64,000 bases of DNA from Thermoproteota archaeon (GTDB taxonomy: Archaea; Thermoproteota; Korarchaeia; Korarchaeales; Korarchaeaceae). The position numbers and the translations under genes were made by a program. The stretch is from assembly GCA_027491555.1 (NCBI GenBank), contig JAOZGN010000013.1, positions 1 to 64,000 on the forward strand. Reading direction: 5' to 3'. Shown piece after piece: positions 57,680-64,000 of this stretch; position 1 is the stretch's first letter, and each line of letters opens with the position of its first letter. The notes beneath the pieces were generated by a model. The model was not told the origin of the DNA and ran no database searches. It saw nothing but the letters and a program-made list of their open reading frames with translations.

Positions 57680-58675
57680 CTATTCAGAGAGAACCCTCCA
57701 GAGTTCCTCCGATACAGGTCGGTTGAGGTCGAGCCTCGAGCCATCTAATCTCTCCAGCACGCGAACGGAGGGGTCAGAGACGAACTCCCCTACCACGGCG
57801 GCGTCGATCCCATTCCCCTTAAGCTCGCGAACGATCTCCCGAGCCGAGTCCCTTGGGGCCGCTATGAGCAGGGAGCCCGAACTCACCAGTCGGAGGGGGT
57901 CAACCCTCAGGGCCTCGCATATCGTCCGCGTCTCCGGCCTGACTGGGATATCCTCCTCGCGGACCACAACCCCGACGCCGGACGCCATGGCGACCTCCTG
58001 AATTCCGGCGGCTATTCCGCCCTCTGTGGGGTCGTGGAGTGCGTGCGCCCCAAGGTCAGCGGCGATCCTTGCGTCCCTAACCACGCTTATCTCCCGGATG
58101 AACTCCGCAGCCCTGTCTAGGACGCCTTCATCGACCTTTCCGACGAGCCTCTCCTTTAGGTCGGTCGCCAGGATGGACGTCCCTTCGAGGGCGACGGCCT
58201 TGGTCACTATGGCCAGGTCGCCGGGCTTTGCTCCGGAACTCCTGATGAGCCTGTCGGGGTTCGTGAATCCTATGGCTGTCGTGACTATTATGTCTCGGTC
58301 GAGCCAGGGAGTCACCTCGGTGTGGCCGCCGACCACGCTCGCCCCGACCTCGTCAGCAGCGGATCTTATCTGATCGGCCAGCTCCTCAAGCCTCTCGAAT
58401 GTGGTCCCTCCGCTCGCCAGTAGAGTCACCACGAGCCACCTTGGGTCGGCCCCTGAAGTGGCCACATCGTTGCACGCCACGTGAACGGACAGCCAGCCTG
58501 CGTTCCTACCCGCCCCGGTAATGGGATCCGAGTGAACCACCACCGCGACTCCGTTGGCCAGGAGGGCCGCGTAGTCCTCGCCGACTCCTGGCCCCAGGAG
58601 GACATCGTCTCTGGGCTTGTAGATCCTACCCAAGAATGCCCTCAGCTGATCGGGCGGGAGCTTTCCAGCTAGCAC
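57680..58675 (-). CDS. AIR synthase-like/HypE-like protein
   Basis: About 331 residues. GPGVGEDYAALLANGVAVVVHSD (ATP/metal site), NDVATSGADPRWLVVTLL, GGHTEVTPWLDRDIIVTTAIG, DPTEGGIAAGIQEVAMASGVGVV match the AIRS-like superfamily (PurM, HypE, SelD, ThiL). HypE-like members lack the C-terminal cysteine of true HypE, as here. It may be a stand-alone archaeal AIR-synthase-related protein rather than a hydrogenase maturase. GTG 58687 or 58675; the latter lies about 25-30 bases after a TATA-like CTTTTTTC. The stop is two bases from that of the opposite CBS gene. Confidence 0.78.
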   Translation of the reverse strand: MLAGKLPPDQLRAFLGRIYKPRDDVLLGPGVGEDYAALLANGVAVVVHSDPITGAGRNAGWLSVHVACNDVATSGADPRWLVVTLLASGGTTFERLEELADQIRSAADEVGASVVGGHTEVTPWLDRDIIVTTAIGFTNPDRLIRSSGAKPGDLAIVTKAVALEGTSILATDLKERLVGKVDEGVLDRAAEFIREISVVRDARIAADLGAHALHDPTEGGIAAGIQEVAMASGVGVVVREEDIPVRPETRTICEALRVDPLRLVSSGSLLIAAPRDSAREIVRELKGNGIDAAVVGEFVSDPSVRVLERLDGSRLDLNRPVSEELWRVLSE

Positions 58676-58717
58676 GGAGCCGCCCACTCCGACGCAGTGA
58701 AAAAAGTTAGCTGAATG

Positions 58718-58749
58718 GGGGACCCGACCCGAATTCGGGCCGGGACCCC
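58718..58749. repeat. 32-base imperfect palindrome
   Basis: The 32 bases read almost the same on both strands. The central 12 bases CCCGAATTCGGG are perfect; two internal mismatches (A27/C40 and A22/A45 counted from 58700) and arms GGGG/CCCC surround them. It lies between the AIR-synthase-like start and the adenosine-kinase-like stop, both on the minus strand. It could be an operator or a transcription stop hairpin. Confidence 0.5.
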
Positions 58750-58851
58750 TTGGAGGGTGGCCCGAGTATTCCGAGGGTCTCCAGGCTTTATGGATTTCGA
58801 TTAGAACCGTCGATGGACCATTGACAACGTTTTGAAACGGTTATCGACGCT

Positions 58852-59346
58852 TCAGAGCTTGTAGCCGAACTTCCTTAGGAGTTCCTTGCGCTCCCTTATG
58901 TCCTCGTCACCCTCAACGCCAAGCGGCGTGAGGCCGTCTACAACCCCAAGCAGCCCTCTCCCCTGGCTGGTCTCCGCCACTATAGCCTGAAGGGGGTTGG
59001 CCGTGGCGGCAAAGATGTTGACGATCTCGCTCACGGACTTCAGCCTGTTCAGGACGTTGATTGGCCACGCGTCGCGAATCAAGATAACGAGGGTGTGACC
59101 CGCGGCGAGCCTCTTTGCCCTCTCGATGGCCTCCTTTTCCAGCTCGGGGTCATTTCCAACGTGCCTAATCAGCCTCTTTCCCGAGGACTCGCAGAAGGCT
59201 ATCCCGAACTTTATCGAGGGGCATGATTCGACCAGAGCCTCATAGACATCTTCAACGGTCTTGATGAAGTGGGACTGGGCCACGATTATGTTGGTACCCT
59301 CCGGGGGGGAGATGTCCACTACGTGTATCTTCACGCCTTCACACAT
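58852..59346 (-). CDS. adenosine-specific kinase (DUF355 family)
   Basis: 164 residues. [44 protein letters not shown] and [21 protein letters not shown], then [20 protein letters not shown] match the archaeal DUF355 family, members of which phosphorylate adenosine. The protein is small and lacks a classical P-loop. Phosphorylating adenosine to AMP would feed the nucleotide pool that form III RuBisCO draws upon. ATG 59346. An inverted repeat CGTCGAT/ATCGACG (58808-58814 and 58843-58849) lies just after its stop. Confidence 0.85.
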   Translation of the reverse strand: MCEGVKIHVVDISPPEGTNIIVAQSHFIKTVEDVYEALVESCPSIKFGIAFCESSGKRLIRHVGNDPELEKEAIERAKRLAAGHTLVILIRDAWPINVLNRLKSVSEIVNIFAATANPLQAIVAETSQGRGLLGVVDGLTPLGVEGDEDIRERKELLRKFGYKL

Positions 59347-59519
59347 GTCAATTCACCCGCCCGTTATTGTCTCACCCAACGAGAATACGTAAAGTTGACG
59401 CCCCTTAGGCAGTACAAGTTCATCGCATCTGTCGGCAGGCGAGCTGCCACTCGGGTGAGGCCCGCACGTGTCGAAATACCTATCTATACCCAAGATGGGG
59501 ATGGGGGGCGGAGGGTGGC

Positions 59520-61145
59520 TTGAGGAAACTCAACCTGATGCTGCTGATCCTGCTTGCGATTCTCATGGCGACGCCAAGCGAGACAAGCGCTGCGGATGAG
59601 GGACTAGCGAGGCTCCCAACCGGCGCGTGTACCCTCTTCTGCCCGATATCCAGCTACGTCAAGGTGTGGTACGTCGACCTGAACTCATCTCTGGCCGGGA
59701 GCCAAAGGGTCGCCAGGGTGGGAGTGGGCGAGGAGTTCGAGATATACGTAGAGGTCTGGCTGAAGAAGACCTCCTCTGAAGCCCCCATGGCGCTCATAGT
59801 GGTCGGATCGTGGTCCAAGAACTGGCCGCCAGACAGGAGGGCTTACGTCAAGATATACGAGGGAATCCCCAGCTCCACGGGGTCAAAGTACAAGCTCAGA
59901 GCGACGATGAGGGCCCCGCAGACACCTGGGAACTACAGCCTCTGGGTGCTCTACGTCCCGCCCCCGCGAGAGCCCGGCGTCGATCCCGTCGAGAATCTGT
60001 TCAAGATATGGAGTGAGACCGAGAACCTCACTGGCAAGGCCCCCTGGGAGCTGCCGAACTGCGGGCCGCCTCACGCCCGCGTGCAGGTCGTGGCCAAGCC
60101 CAAGATTACATTCACGAACTTCTGGGTGAGCAAGCGTCAGGTCGCGCCCGGCGAGACCGTGGAGTTCGGCGTCAGGGTTAGCAATGTGGGTACCGCGGAG
60201 GGCACCTACGAAATAGAGGCGAAGCTCGACGGCTCACACTTGGAGACGAAGACCGGCGTGCTTGGTCCGGGACAGAGCCGCGACCTGACATGGAAAGTAA
60301 AGCTAACCCAACCTGGAGACCACTGGATAGACGTCGGAAACTTCTTCTCGGCGCAAATTCACGTGCTCGAGCCCGGAGAACTCAAGGTGAAGAACTTAAG
60401 GGCCAGCTCGTCTGAACTGATGCCCGGAGACAAGCTGAAGGTCTATGTCACCGTGGAGAACGAGGGAGAGATGGAGAGAGACATCAAGCTCGCCCTCGTC
60501 GTCGACGGGAGAGTCGTCGACAGCAAGACGGTCCTCGTCGACCCGATGTCCTCGGAAGACGTGCAGTTCGAGGTGACCCTGGAGGAGCCGGGCGTACACA
60601 GGATAGAGGTCGGTAAGCTGGGTCCGCTAGAGGTTCGCGTCCTATCTCCGGGCGAGTGCAGACTCCTGGGCGTGATCATATCCAACAGCACGGTCATCTC
60701 CGGCAGAGTGGTCAATCTGACGGCTACACTCAGCAACGTGGGCGACCTGGAAACCACCTGCGTCGTGCAGCTCAGCGTAAACGAGACGGTGAAGACGACG
60801 GAGATGGTTCGAATACCTGGGGGAAGTACCAAGAACGTCACCCTCTCGTTCCCCACATGGGGGGCGGGAATTTACCTGATCAACGTTAACGGCACTGAAT
60901 ACACGGTAGAGGCTGTGAACCCCCCGACTCAGGAAGGAGGGGAGGAAGAAGGACCGTTGGGCCCAAAGCTCACAGTAGGGGCCGCTGCGTCGGTCGTTGC
61001 AGGCGGGGCCGCGGCTGCGTACATCTTAAAAGGTCGGGAGAGGCCTTCTAGAGCGCGACACGGTCTGATCACCAGGAAATCGCGGAGATCTAAGAGGAGA
61101 AGGTCGGGAAGGGCTAAGAGAGGGAGCGGCCTGCGCGAGAGGTAG
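59520..61145 (+). CDS. secreted CARDB-repeat membrane-anchored protein
   Basis: 541 residues. Residues 1-24 are a signal peptide (LNLMLLILLAILMATPSETSA). A Cys/Pro-containing N-terminal domain follows (about 30-200), then three CARDB repeats (about 205-283, 290-380, 385-465; VSKRQVAPGETVEFGVRVSN, ASSSELMPGDKLKVYVTVENE, GRVVNLTATLSNVGDLET). A C-terminal membrane helix (PKLTVGAAASVVAGGAAAAYIL) and a basic tail (SRRSKRRRSGRAKRG) anchor it. Outer-surface structural or binding role; ligand unknown. TTG 59520 with a TATA-like element CTATCTATA near 59480. Confidence 0.82.
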   Translation: MRKLNLMLLILLAILMATPSETSAADEGLARLPTGACTLFCPISSYVKVWYVDLNSSLAGSQRVARVGVGEEFEIYVEVWLKKTSSEAPMALIVVGSWSKNWPPDRRAYVKIYEGIPSSTGSKYKLRATMRAPQTPGNYSLWVLYVPPPREPGVDPVENLFKIWSETENLTGKAPWELPNCGPPHARVQVVAKPKITFTNFWVSKRQVAPGETVEFGVRVSNVGTAEGTYEIEAKLDGSHLETKTGVLGPGQSRDLTWKVKLTQPGDHWIDVGNFFSAQIHVLEPGELKVKNLRASSSELMPGDKLKVYVTVENEGEMERDIKLALVVDGRVVDSKTVLVDPMSSEDVQFEVTLEEPGVHRIEVGKLGPLEVRVLSPGECRLLGVIISNSTVISGRVVNLTATLSNVGDLETTCVVQLSVNETVKTTEMVRIPGGSTKNVTLSFPTWGAGIYLINVNGTEYTVEAVNPPTQEGGEEEGPLGPKLTVGAAASVVAGGAAAAYILKGRERPSRARHGLITRKSRRSKRRRSGRAKRGSGLRER

Positions 61146-61253
61146 GCGCCTGATACGCCATCCTTTATGTCCACTAGAAGGGCTGACGTCGCATCTTTTT
61201 ATCTATAGAGCGCAGACGGGGCGTGAGGGTCCACTGGTTCGAGGGGATCCCTC

Positions 61254-61685
61254 TTGGATACTCGCGATCAGGACAGGACTGAGGGCGCTAAGTTACGAAA
61301 GCTCGTCAGGACTCTTAGGAGAAGGAGCTCCAAGATCTCCCTAACCGTGGCTGAGGCGGGGATGATCCAGCGAGCAATCAAGAGGGCCTCGAATAGGCTG
61401 CGTGGCAAGAAGGGCGCGGTAGTCGTCGGAAGAAAGACCATAGCGTTTGACGGGGAGATGGCGTTCGTCTTCCCGGGACATCCCAGGGTGAGTACCTTCG
61501 TTGAGAGGCTGAGAAAGCGGGGGTTCATGGAGCTCGTCAGCAGCAAGCCGAAGGTTTACGTCGGCCCAGGCGTGGTCGTCGCGGCCATCGTACTGTTTCG
61601 AAATGAGATCGTGGCGAAGAGACGCTGGGCGGAGGGTGTAGACGACCTAGTCCTATCACTTCTCCTCAAAGAGCTGGAGGGGTGA
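61254..61685 (+). CDS. hypothetical protein
   Basis: 143 residues, not recognised. N-terminal basic, helical region (LRKLVRTLRRRSSKISLTVAEAG) and a beta-rich C-terminal part (GVVVAAIVLFRNEIVAKRRW). The start is uncertain; TTG 61254 is used. A TATA-like TTTTTATCTATAG lies near 61196-61208. The next gene starts four bases after its stop, so they are probably one transcript. Confidence 0.6.
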   Translation: MDTRDQDRTEGAKLRKLVRTLRRRSSKISLTVAEAGMIQRAIKRASNRLRGKKGAVVVGRKTIAFDGEMAFVFPGHPRVSTFVERLRKRGFMELVSSKPKVYVGPGVVVAAIVLFRNEIVAKRRWAEGVDDLVLSLLLKELEG

Positions 61686-61688
61686 GTC

Positions 61689-62207
61689 TTGGAGAAGAAA
61701 AGCCGTCTGTTTGTGGGGAGCCCTCCCATCGTCTACATAGGTGCGGATGACCTAGGCGGAGAAGTCGGGACCGGAGAGATATGCAGGGAGGGGGCCGTAA
61801 ACCTAGGGTCTCTCTCCCTCAGTGAGGTGAGGCTGTTCAGAACGAAGTTGGCGCCTCCTTCCGTGATCGGCAGGGGTGATGAGAACGTGGCGTGGGCTAT
61901 TGAGGCCCGTGGGGATCCTTGGACGCTTCTCGAAGAGTTTGGATCGCTCGTTGCGGAGAAGAGCGGTCCAGAGAGCAACCCGGGGCTGGCCCTCCTCCTA
62001 GACTCTCCGCCCCCTGACCCCTTGGTGGCGCTAGCGGAGAGGATCTGCAGAGAGCGCGTATCTATCGAGGAGGTCTACAAGGCGGCTGAAGCTCACGGCG
62101 TAGAACTGTGGGAACTGGGTGGGGCCGGCTCTGGGGTGATTGGCGCCTTCGCAGCGGCCGTCCTGAGCTCGGTGGGGATGGCGGAGAGAGTACCGCTGGA
62201 GGTTTAA
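61689..62207 (+). CDS. TiaS-like kinase-domain homologue
   Basis: 172 residues, TTG 61689. ADDLGGEVGTGEIC, VSIEEVYKAAEAHGVELWELG, SNPGLALLL and GAGSGVIGAFAAAVLSS resemble the N-terminal TCKD domain of archaeal TiaS, where the order is DDTDS, NPG, then RGLIGALAAVG. TiaS makes 2-agmatinylcytidine in tRNA-Ile2. This protein lacks the later ferredoxin-like, OB and zinc-ribbon parts and so cannot by itself be TiaS; it may be a related kinase domain. Assignment from pattern only. Confidence 0.4.
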   Translation: MEKKSRLFVGSPPIVYIGADDLGGEVGTGEICREGAVNLGSLSLSEVRLFRTKLAPPSVIGRGDENVAWAIEARGDPWTLLEEFGSLVAEKSGPESNPGLALLLDSPPPDPLVALAERICRERVSIEEVYKAAEAHGVELWELGGAGSGVIGAFAAAVLSSVGMAERVPLEV

Positions 62208-62285
62208 ATTCGCCAGCCGGAGTTCTGTACAGGCGCCGATGAGGTCAATTCCTTCACCTGATCAGTGAGGATTGATGGGCGGACC

Positions 62286-62315
62286 GAGGCGCCCCTAAAA
62301 CGCTTTAGGCGCCTC
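62286..62315. repeat. inverted repeat / hairpin
   Basis: GAGGCGCC (62286-62293) and TAAA (62296-62299) pair with TTTA (62304-62307) and GGCGCCTC (62308-62315), leaving a CC bulge and a four-base loop ACGC: 12 pairs. It lies 78 bases after the TiaS-like stop, plausible as a terminator hairpin or an operator. Confidence 0.45.
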
Positions 62316-62426
62316 AAATAGGATTCCAATTTACGTTGAACACATCTTCTCAAGAGATCCTTCTTACCTCGCTCTCGTAGGCCTCTAGGCCCTCTTCTTC
62401 TAGTCGGCTAGTCCCCTTGAGGATTC

Positions 62427-62675
62427 TTAGCCCGATATTCGGTCTATGAATTCCTTGATTATCTGAGCCGCGGTCTGCTCACCTCTAAACGCTAAGAGCC
62501 ACTTATAAAGGAGTAGACCCACTATGAAACCTGTGTTAAACGATCTTCTCTCAAGTTCTTTAACTTCTACCGTACTCAATTCCTTGGCAAAGGGCTCCAT
62601 GGGGCAGAAACTCTTAGCCCAGTCGAGGAGGCTTGATGCTTCGACCCAATCTCCTTTTCCCTTAACCAGAGCCAA
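62427..62675 (-). CDS. small hypothetical protein
   Basis: 82 residues, not recognised. Helical and amphipathic, with one hydrophobic segment (TGFIVGLLLYKWLLAF). Codons are AT-richer than the neighbours. It may be a real small gene: the frame is cleanly bounded and the sequence is of low repetition, but there is no promoter or family evidence. Confidence 0.35.
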   Translation of the reverse strand: MALVKGKGDWVEASSLLDWAKSFCPMEPFAKELSTVEVKELERRSFNTGFIVGLLLYKWLLAFRGEQTAAQIIKEFIDRISG

Positions 62676-62983
62676 TCAACTCCTTACTAGGTATTAACCT
62701 TCCTTCAATATAAAATTCATCACATAAATTCTTGGACCTCCCCTTAAGAGGGTTTGGGAGCACGTTCAGAGTGGGACCTTCCTGAAGACGGAGCGCGGTA
62801 GGAGGGCTCCACGCCAAGGGGACTCGGCAGTTGAAATGCCTGAGGATTCTAGAGGTTATTTTCCTGCCTGTGAAAAGCAGGCTCGTATAGAGGCCACCAG
62901 AAAGCAAACCGGGCTAGTCCGGAGGTTGAGGAATGGGTAACTGGCTGATCTTCTTAGATGCACTCTAGAGAGCAACCTAAACG

Positions 62984-62990
62984 CTTTAAT
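62984..62990 (+). promoter_or_regulatory. TATA-like box for serS
   Basis: CTTTAAT lies about 31-37 bases before GTG 63021, so the serS mRNA has a leader of only a few bases. Confidence 0.4.
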
Positions 62991-63020
62991 CGCTCTCTAC
63001 TCTCGCGATGATGATACGAA

Positions 63021-64000
63021 GTGTGGAGCGTGCTCGAGTTCATCCGAACCAAACCCGAAATTCTCAAGGAAGATCTCGCACGGAGAGGTATGGACCCCAA
63101 GATAGTGGATGAAATCGCCGATCTCGATACCAGGTGGAGAGAGATCAAGTTCAGGCTTGACGAGCTGAGGAGGTACAGAAATGAGCTCACTGCAAGGATA
63201 GCGAGAGCCCAAGGTAGCGAGAAGGAGGATCTCCTAAGGGAGGCCAAGCGAGTTGCGCAGGAGGTCAAGTCGCTTGAGGCTGAGTACTCTAGACTGACGA
63301 AACAGAGGCAGGAGGCTCTCTGGGGGCTACCAGCAGCTCCTATTCACCCTGAAGTGCCAACGTGTCCTGAGGGAGAGGAGGGCGTACCCATAAGATTCTG
63401 GGGGAGGCCTAGGGTCTGGAGGGGTCACGTCGAGCAGTTCCTCCAGCAGACCGAGAGGTGGGGCTTCAAGGTAGACTATGAGGTCATTGATTGGAGGCCA
63501 GTAGGTCACGCCGATGAGGCAGAGAAGGTGCTAGAACTTGCGGACACTAAAAGGGCCGCCAAGGTTTCTGGAGCTAGATTCTACTACCTCTACGACGACC
63601 TAGTCTGGCTCGACATAGCCTTGATACTTTTTGCGGTAGATAGGCTGACGGCCAAGGGCTTCCGTCTCGTCATCCCTCCCTACATGATGAAAGGAGAGCT
63701 CTACAGAGGAGTGACGCCTCTAGAGGACTTCATAGACGCGATCTATAAGGTGGAGGGAGAAGATCTCTTTCTGATCAGTACCTCTGAGCACCCGCTCGTC
63801 GCGCAGCACGCTGGAGAGGAAATACAGGACGCGAGCCTCCCGCTCATGTACGTAGGAATGAGCCCTTGCTTCCGCAAGGAGGCCGGGGCCCATGGGAGAG
63901 ACACTAAGGGGATATTCAGGGTACACCAGTTCCACAAGGTAGAGCAAGTGGTCCTCTGCATGCCCGAGGAGAGCTGGGAGTGGCACGAGAGGCTTATTCA
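63021..64000 (+). CDS. serS: seryl-tRNA synthetase, 3' truncated by window edge
   Basis: The frame reads from GTG 63021 (VWSVLEFIRTKPEILKEDL) to the window end, about 326 residues with no stop. The N-terminal about 110 residues form the tRNA-binding coiled coil (LRRYRNELTARIARAQGSEK, VKSLEAEYSRLTKQRQEALW). The catalytic core begins with PIRFWGRPRVW, VIDWRPVGHADEAEKVLELAD, KVSGARFYYLYDDLVWLDIAL, FRLVIPPYMMKGELY, ISTSEHPLVAQH (motif TxE) and SPCFRKEAGAHGRDTKGIFRVHQFHKVEQ (motif 2). It is of the usual class II form, not the rare methanogen type. Confidence 0.95.
   Translation, partial: MWSVLEFIRTKPEILKEDLARRGMDPKIVDEIADLDTRWREIKFRLDELRRYRNELTARIARAQGSEKEDLLREAKRVAQEVKSLEAEYSRLTKQRQEALWGLPAAPIHPEVPTCPEGEEGVPIRFWGRPRVWRGHVEQFLQQTERWGFKVDYEVIDWRPVGHADEAEKVLELADTKRAAKVSGARFYYLYDDLVWLDIALILFAVDRLTAKGFRLVIPPYMMKGELYRGVTPLEDFIDAIYKVEGEDLFLISTSEHPLVAQHAGEEIQDASLPLMYVGMSPCFRKEAGAHGRDTKGIFRVHQFHKVEQVVLCMPEESWEWHERLI

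Larger units (their letters stand above)
62208..63020. other. mostly non-coding, AT-richer stretch before serS
   Basis: About 810 bases. It contains a strong inverted repeat (62286-62315), one small minus-strand frame (62427-62675) and a serS promoter element (62984-62990). A longer minus frame at 62662-62907 has no family pattern and overlaps the small gene. No tRNA, repeat array or mobile element is seen. Confidence 0.5.

Noticed and set aside
62662..62907. 81-residue minus-strand frame
   Set aside because: It overlaps the small gene at 62427-62675 and shows no domain pattern or promoter.
63005..63013. ATGATGA resembling a C box of a C/D RNA
   Set aside because: No matching D box (CTGA) at a proper distance, and it lies immediately before serS.
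1..64000. CRISPR array
   Set aside because: No evenly spaced direct repeats were seen anywhere, even near the CARF/HEPN genes.
1..64000. tRNA or rRNA genes
   Set aside because: No segment showed the GTTCRA T-loop with matching acceptor arms, nor rRNA-like conserved stretches.

Overview
This window looks like the chromosome of a thermophilic archaeon, most plausibly in the Thermoproteota/TACK part of the tree; I cannot place it more finely. The grounds are archaeal-type S-adenosylmethionine synthetase, form III RuBisCO, a four-subunit pyruvate:ferredoxin oxidoreductase, a protein disulfide oxidoreductase, Trm14-like methyltransferase and adenosine-specific kinase. TATA-like boxes lie about 25 bases before many start codons, indicating leaderless mRNAs. 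ATG, GTG and TTG starts are mixed, Arg AGG and Ile ATA codons are common, and the DNA is G+C-rich. I found no tRNA, rRNA, insertion sequence or CRISPR array.

Layout. 1-3.1 kb: end of a 2-oxoacid:ferredoxin oxidoreductase operon, a very GC-rich candidate structured RNA and a large unknown protein. 3.0-5.0 kb: a more AT-rich stretch with a winged-helix regulator. 5.0-7.2 kb: two overlapping genes that look like a CARF/winged-helix protein and a CARF/HEPN ribonuclease without any CRISPR locus. 7.2-10.2 kb: three secreted Ig-like proteins in one operon. 10.2-22.8 kb: housekeeping and unknown genes (PrsW protease, a P-loop/deoxyribosyltransferase-like fusion, radical SAM, a secreted TlpA-like protein, HAD phosphatase, glycosyltransferase, cation exchanger, dCTP deaminase, a phosphoribosyltransferase-like protein, YkgJ-type protein, metallophosphoesterase, endonuclease III, a LysW-like protein, acylphosphatase). 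22.8-26 kb: porGDAB. 26-30.8 kb: protein disulfide oxidoreductase, SurE, cupin, PPC-domain protein, SPFH protein and a secreted DOMON protein.

30.8-41 kb is the metabolic core: S-adenosylmethionine synthetase, then a complete phosphotransferase system (Enzyme I, HPr, and galactitol-family EIIC, EIIB, EIIA), with ribulose-phosphate 3-epimerase and lipoate-dependent 2-oxoacid dehydrogenase E1alpha, E1beta and E2 in between. PTS is uncommon in archaea. The arrangement suggests import and phosphorylation of a polyol or sugar, pentose-phosphate interconversion, and acetyl/acyl-CoA formation, parallel to the ferredoxin-linked POR. 41-53.4 kb: OsmC-like protein, a second cupin, Trm14-like methyltransferase, ClC channel, aminotransferase, ECF transporter S component divergent from a threonine-synthase-like/PadR fusion lacking the catalytic lysine, MIP18-family protein, EamA transporter, molybdopterin oxidoreductase, GNAT protein and thioredoxin-reductase-like protein. 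53.4-58.7 kb: RuBisCO, ThyX and a second dCTP deaminase (a dTMP operon), a SecB-like protein, a CBS protein and an AIR-synthase-like protein. 58.8-64 kb: adenosine-specific kinase, a secreted CARDB protein, small unknown genes, a mostly non-coding AT-rich stretch and the start of seryl-tRNA synthetase.

The most interesting items are the orphan CARF/HEPN pair, the pseudoenzyme-PadR regulator beside an ECF transporter gene, the PTS-epimerase-dehydrogenase cluster, the secreted Ig operon with a shared C-terminal strand motif, a recurrent shared TATA element between divergent genes, and probable non-canonical start codons.
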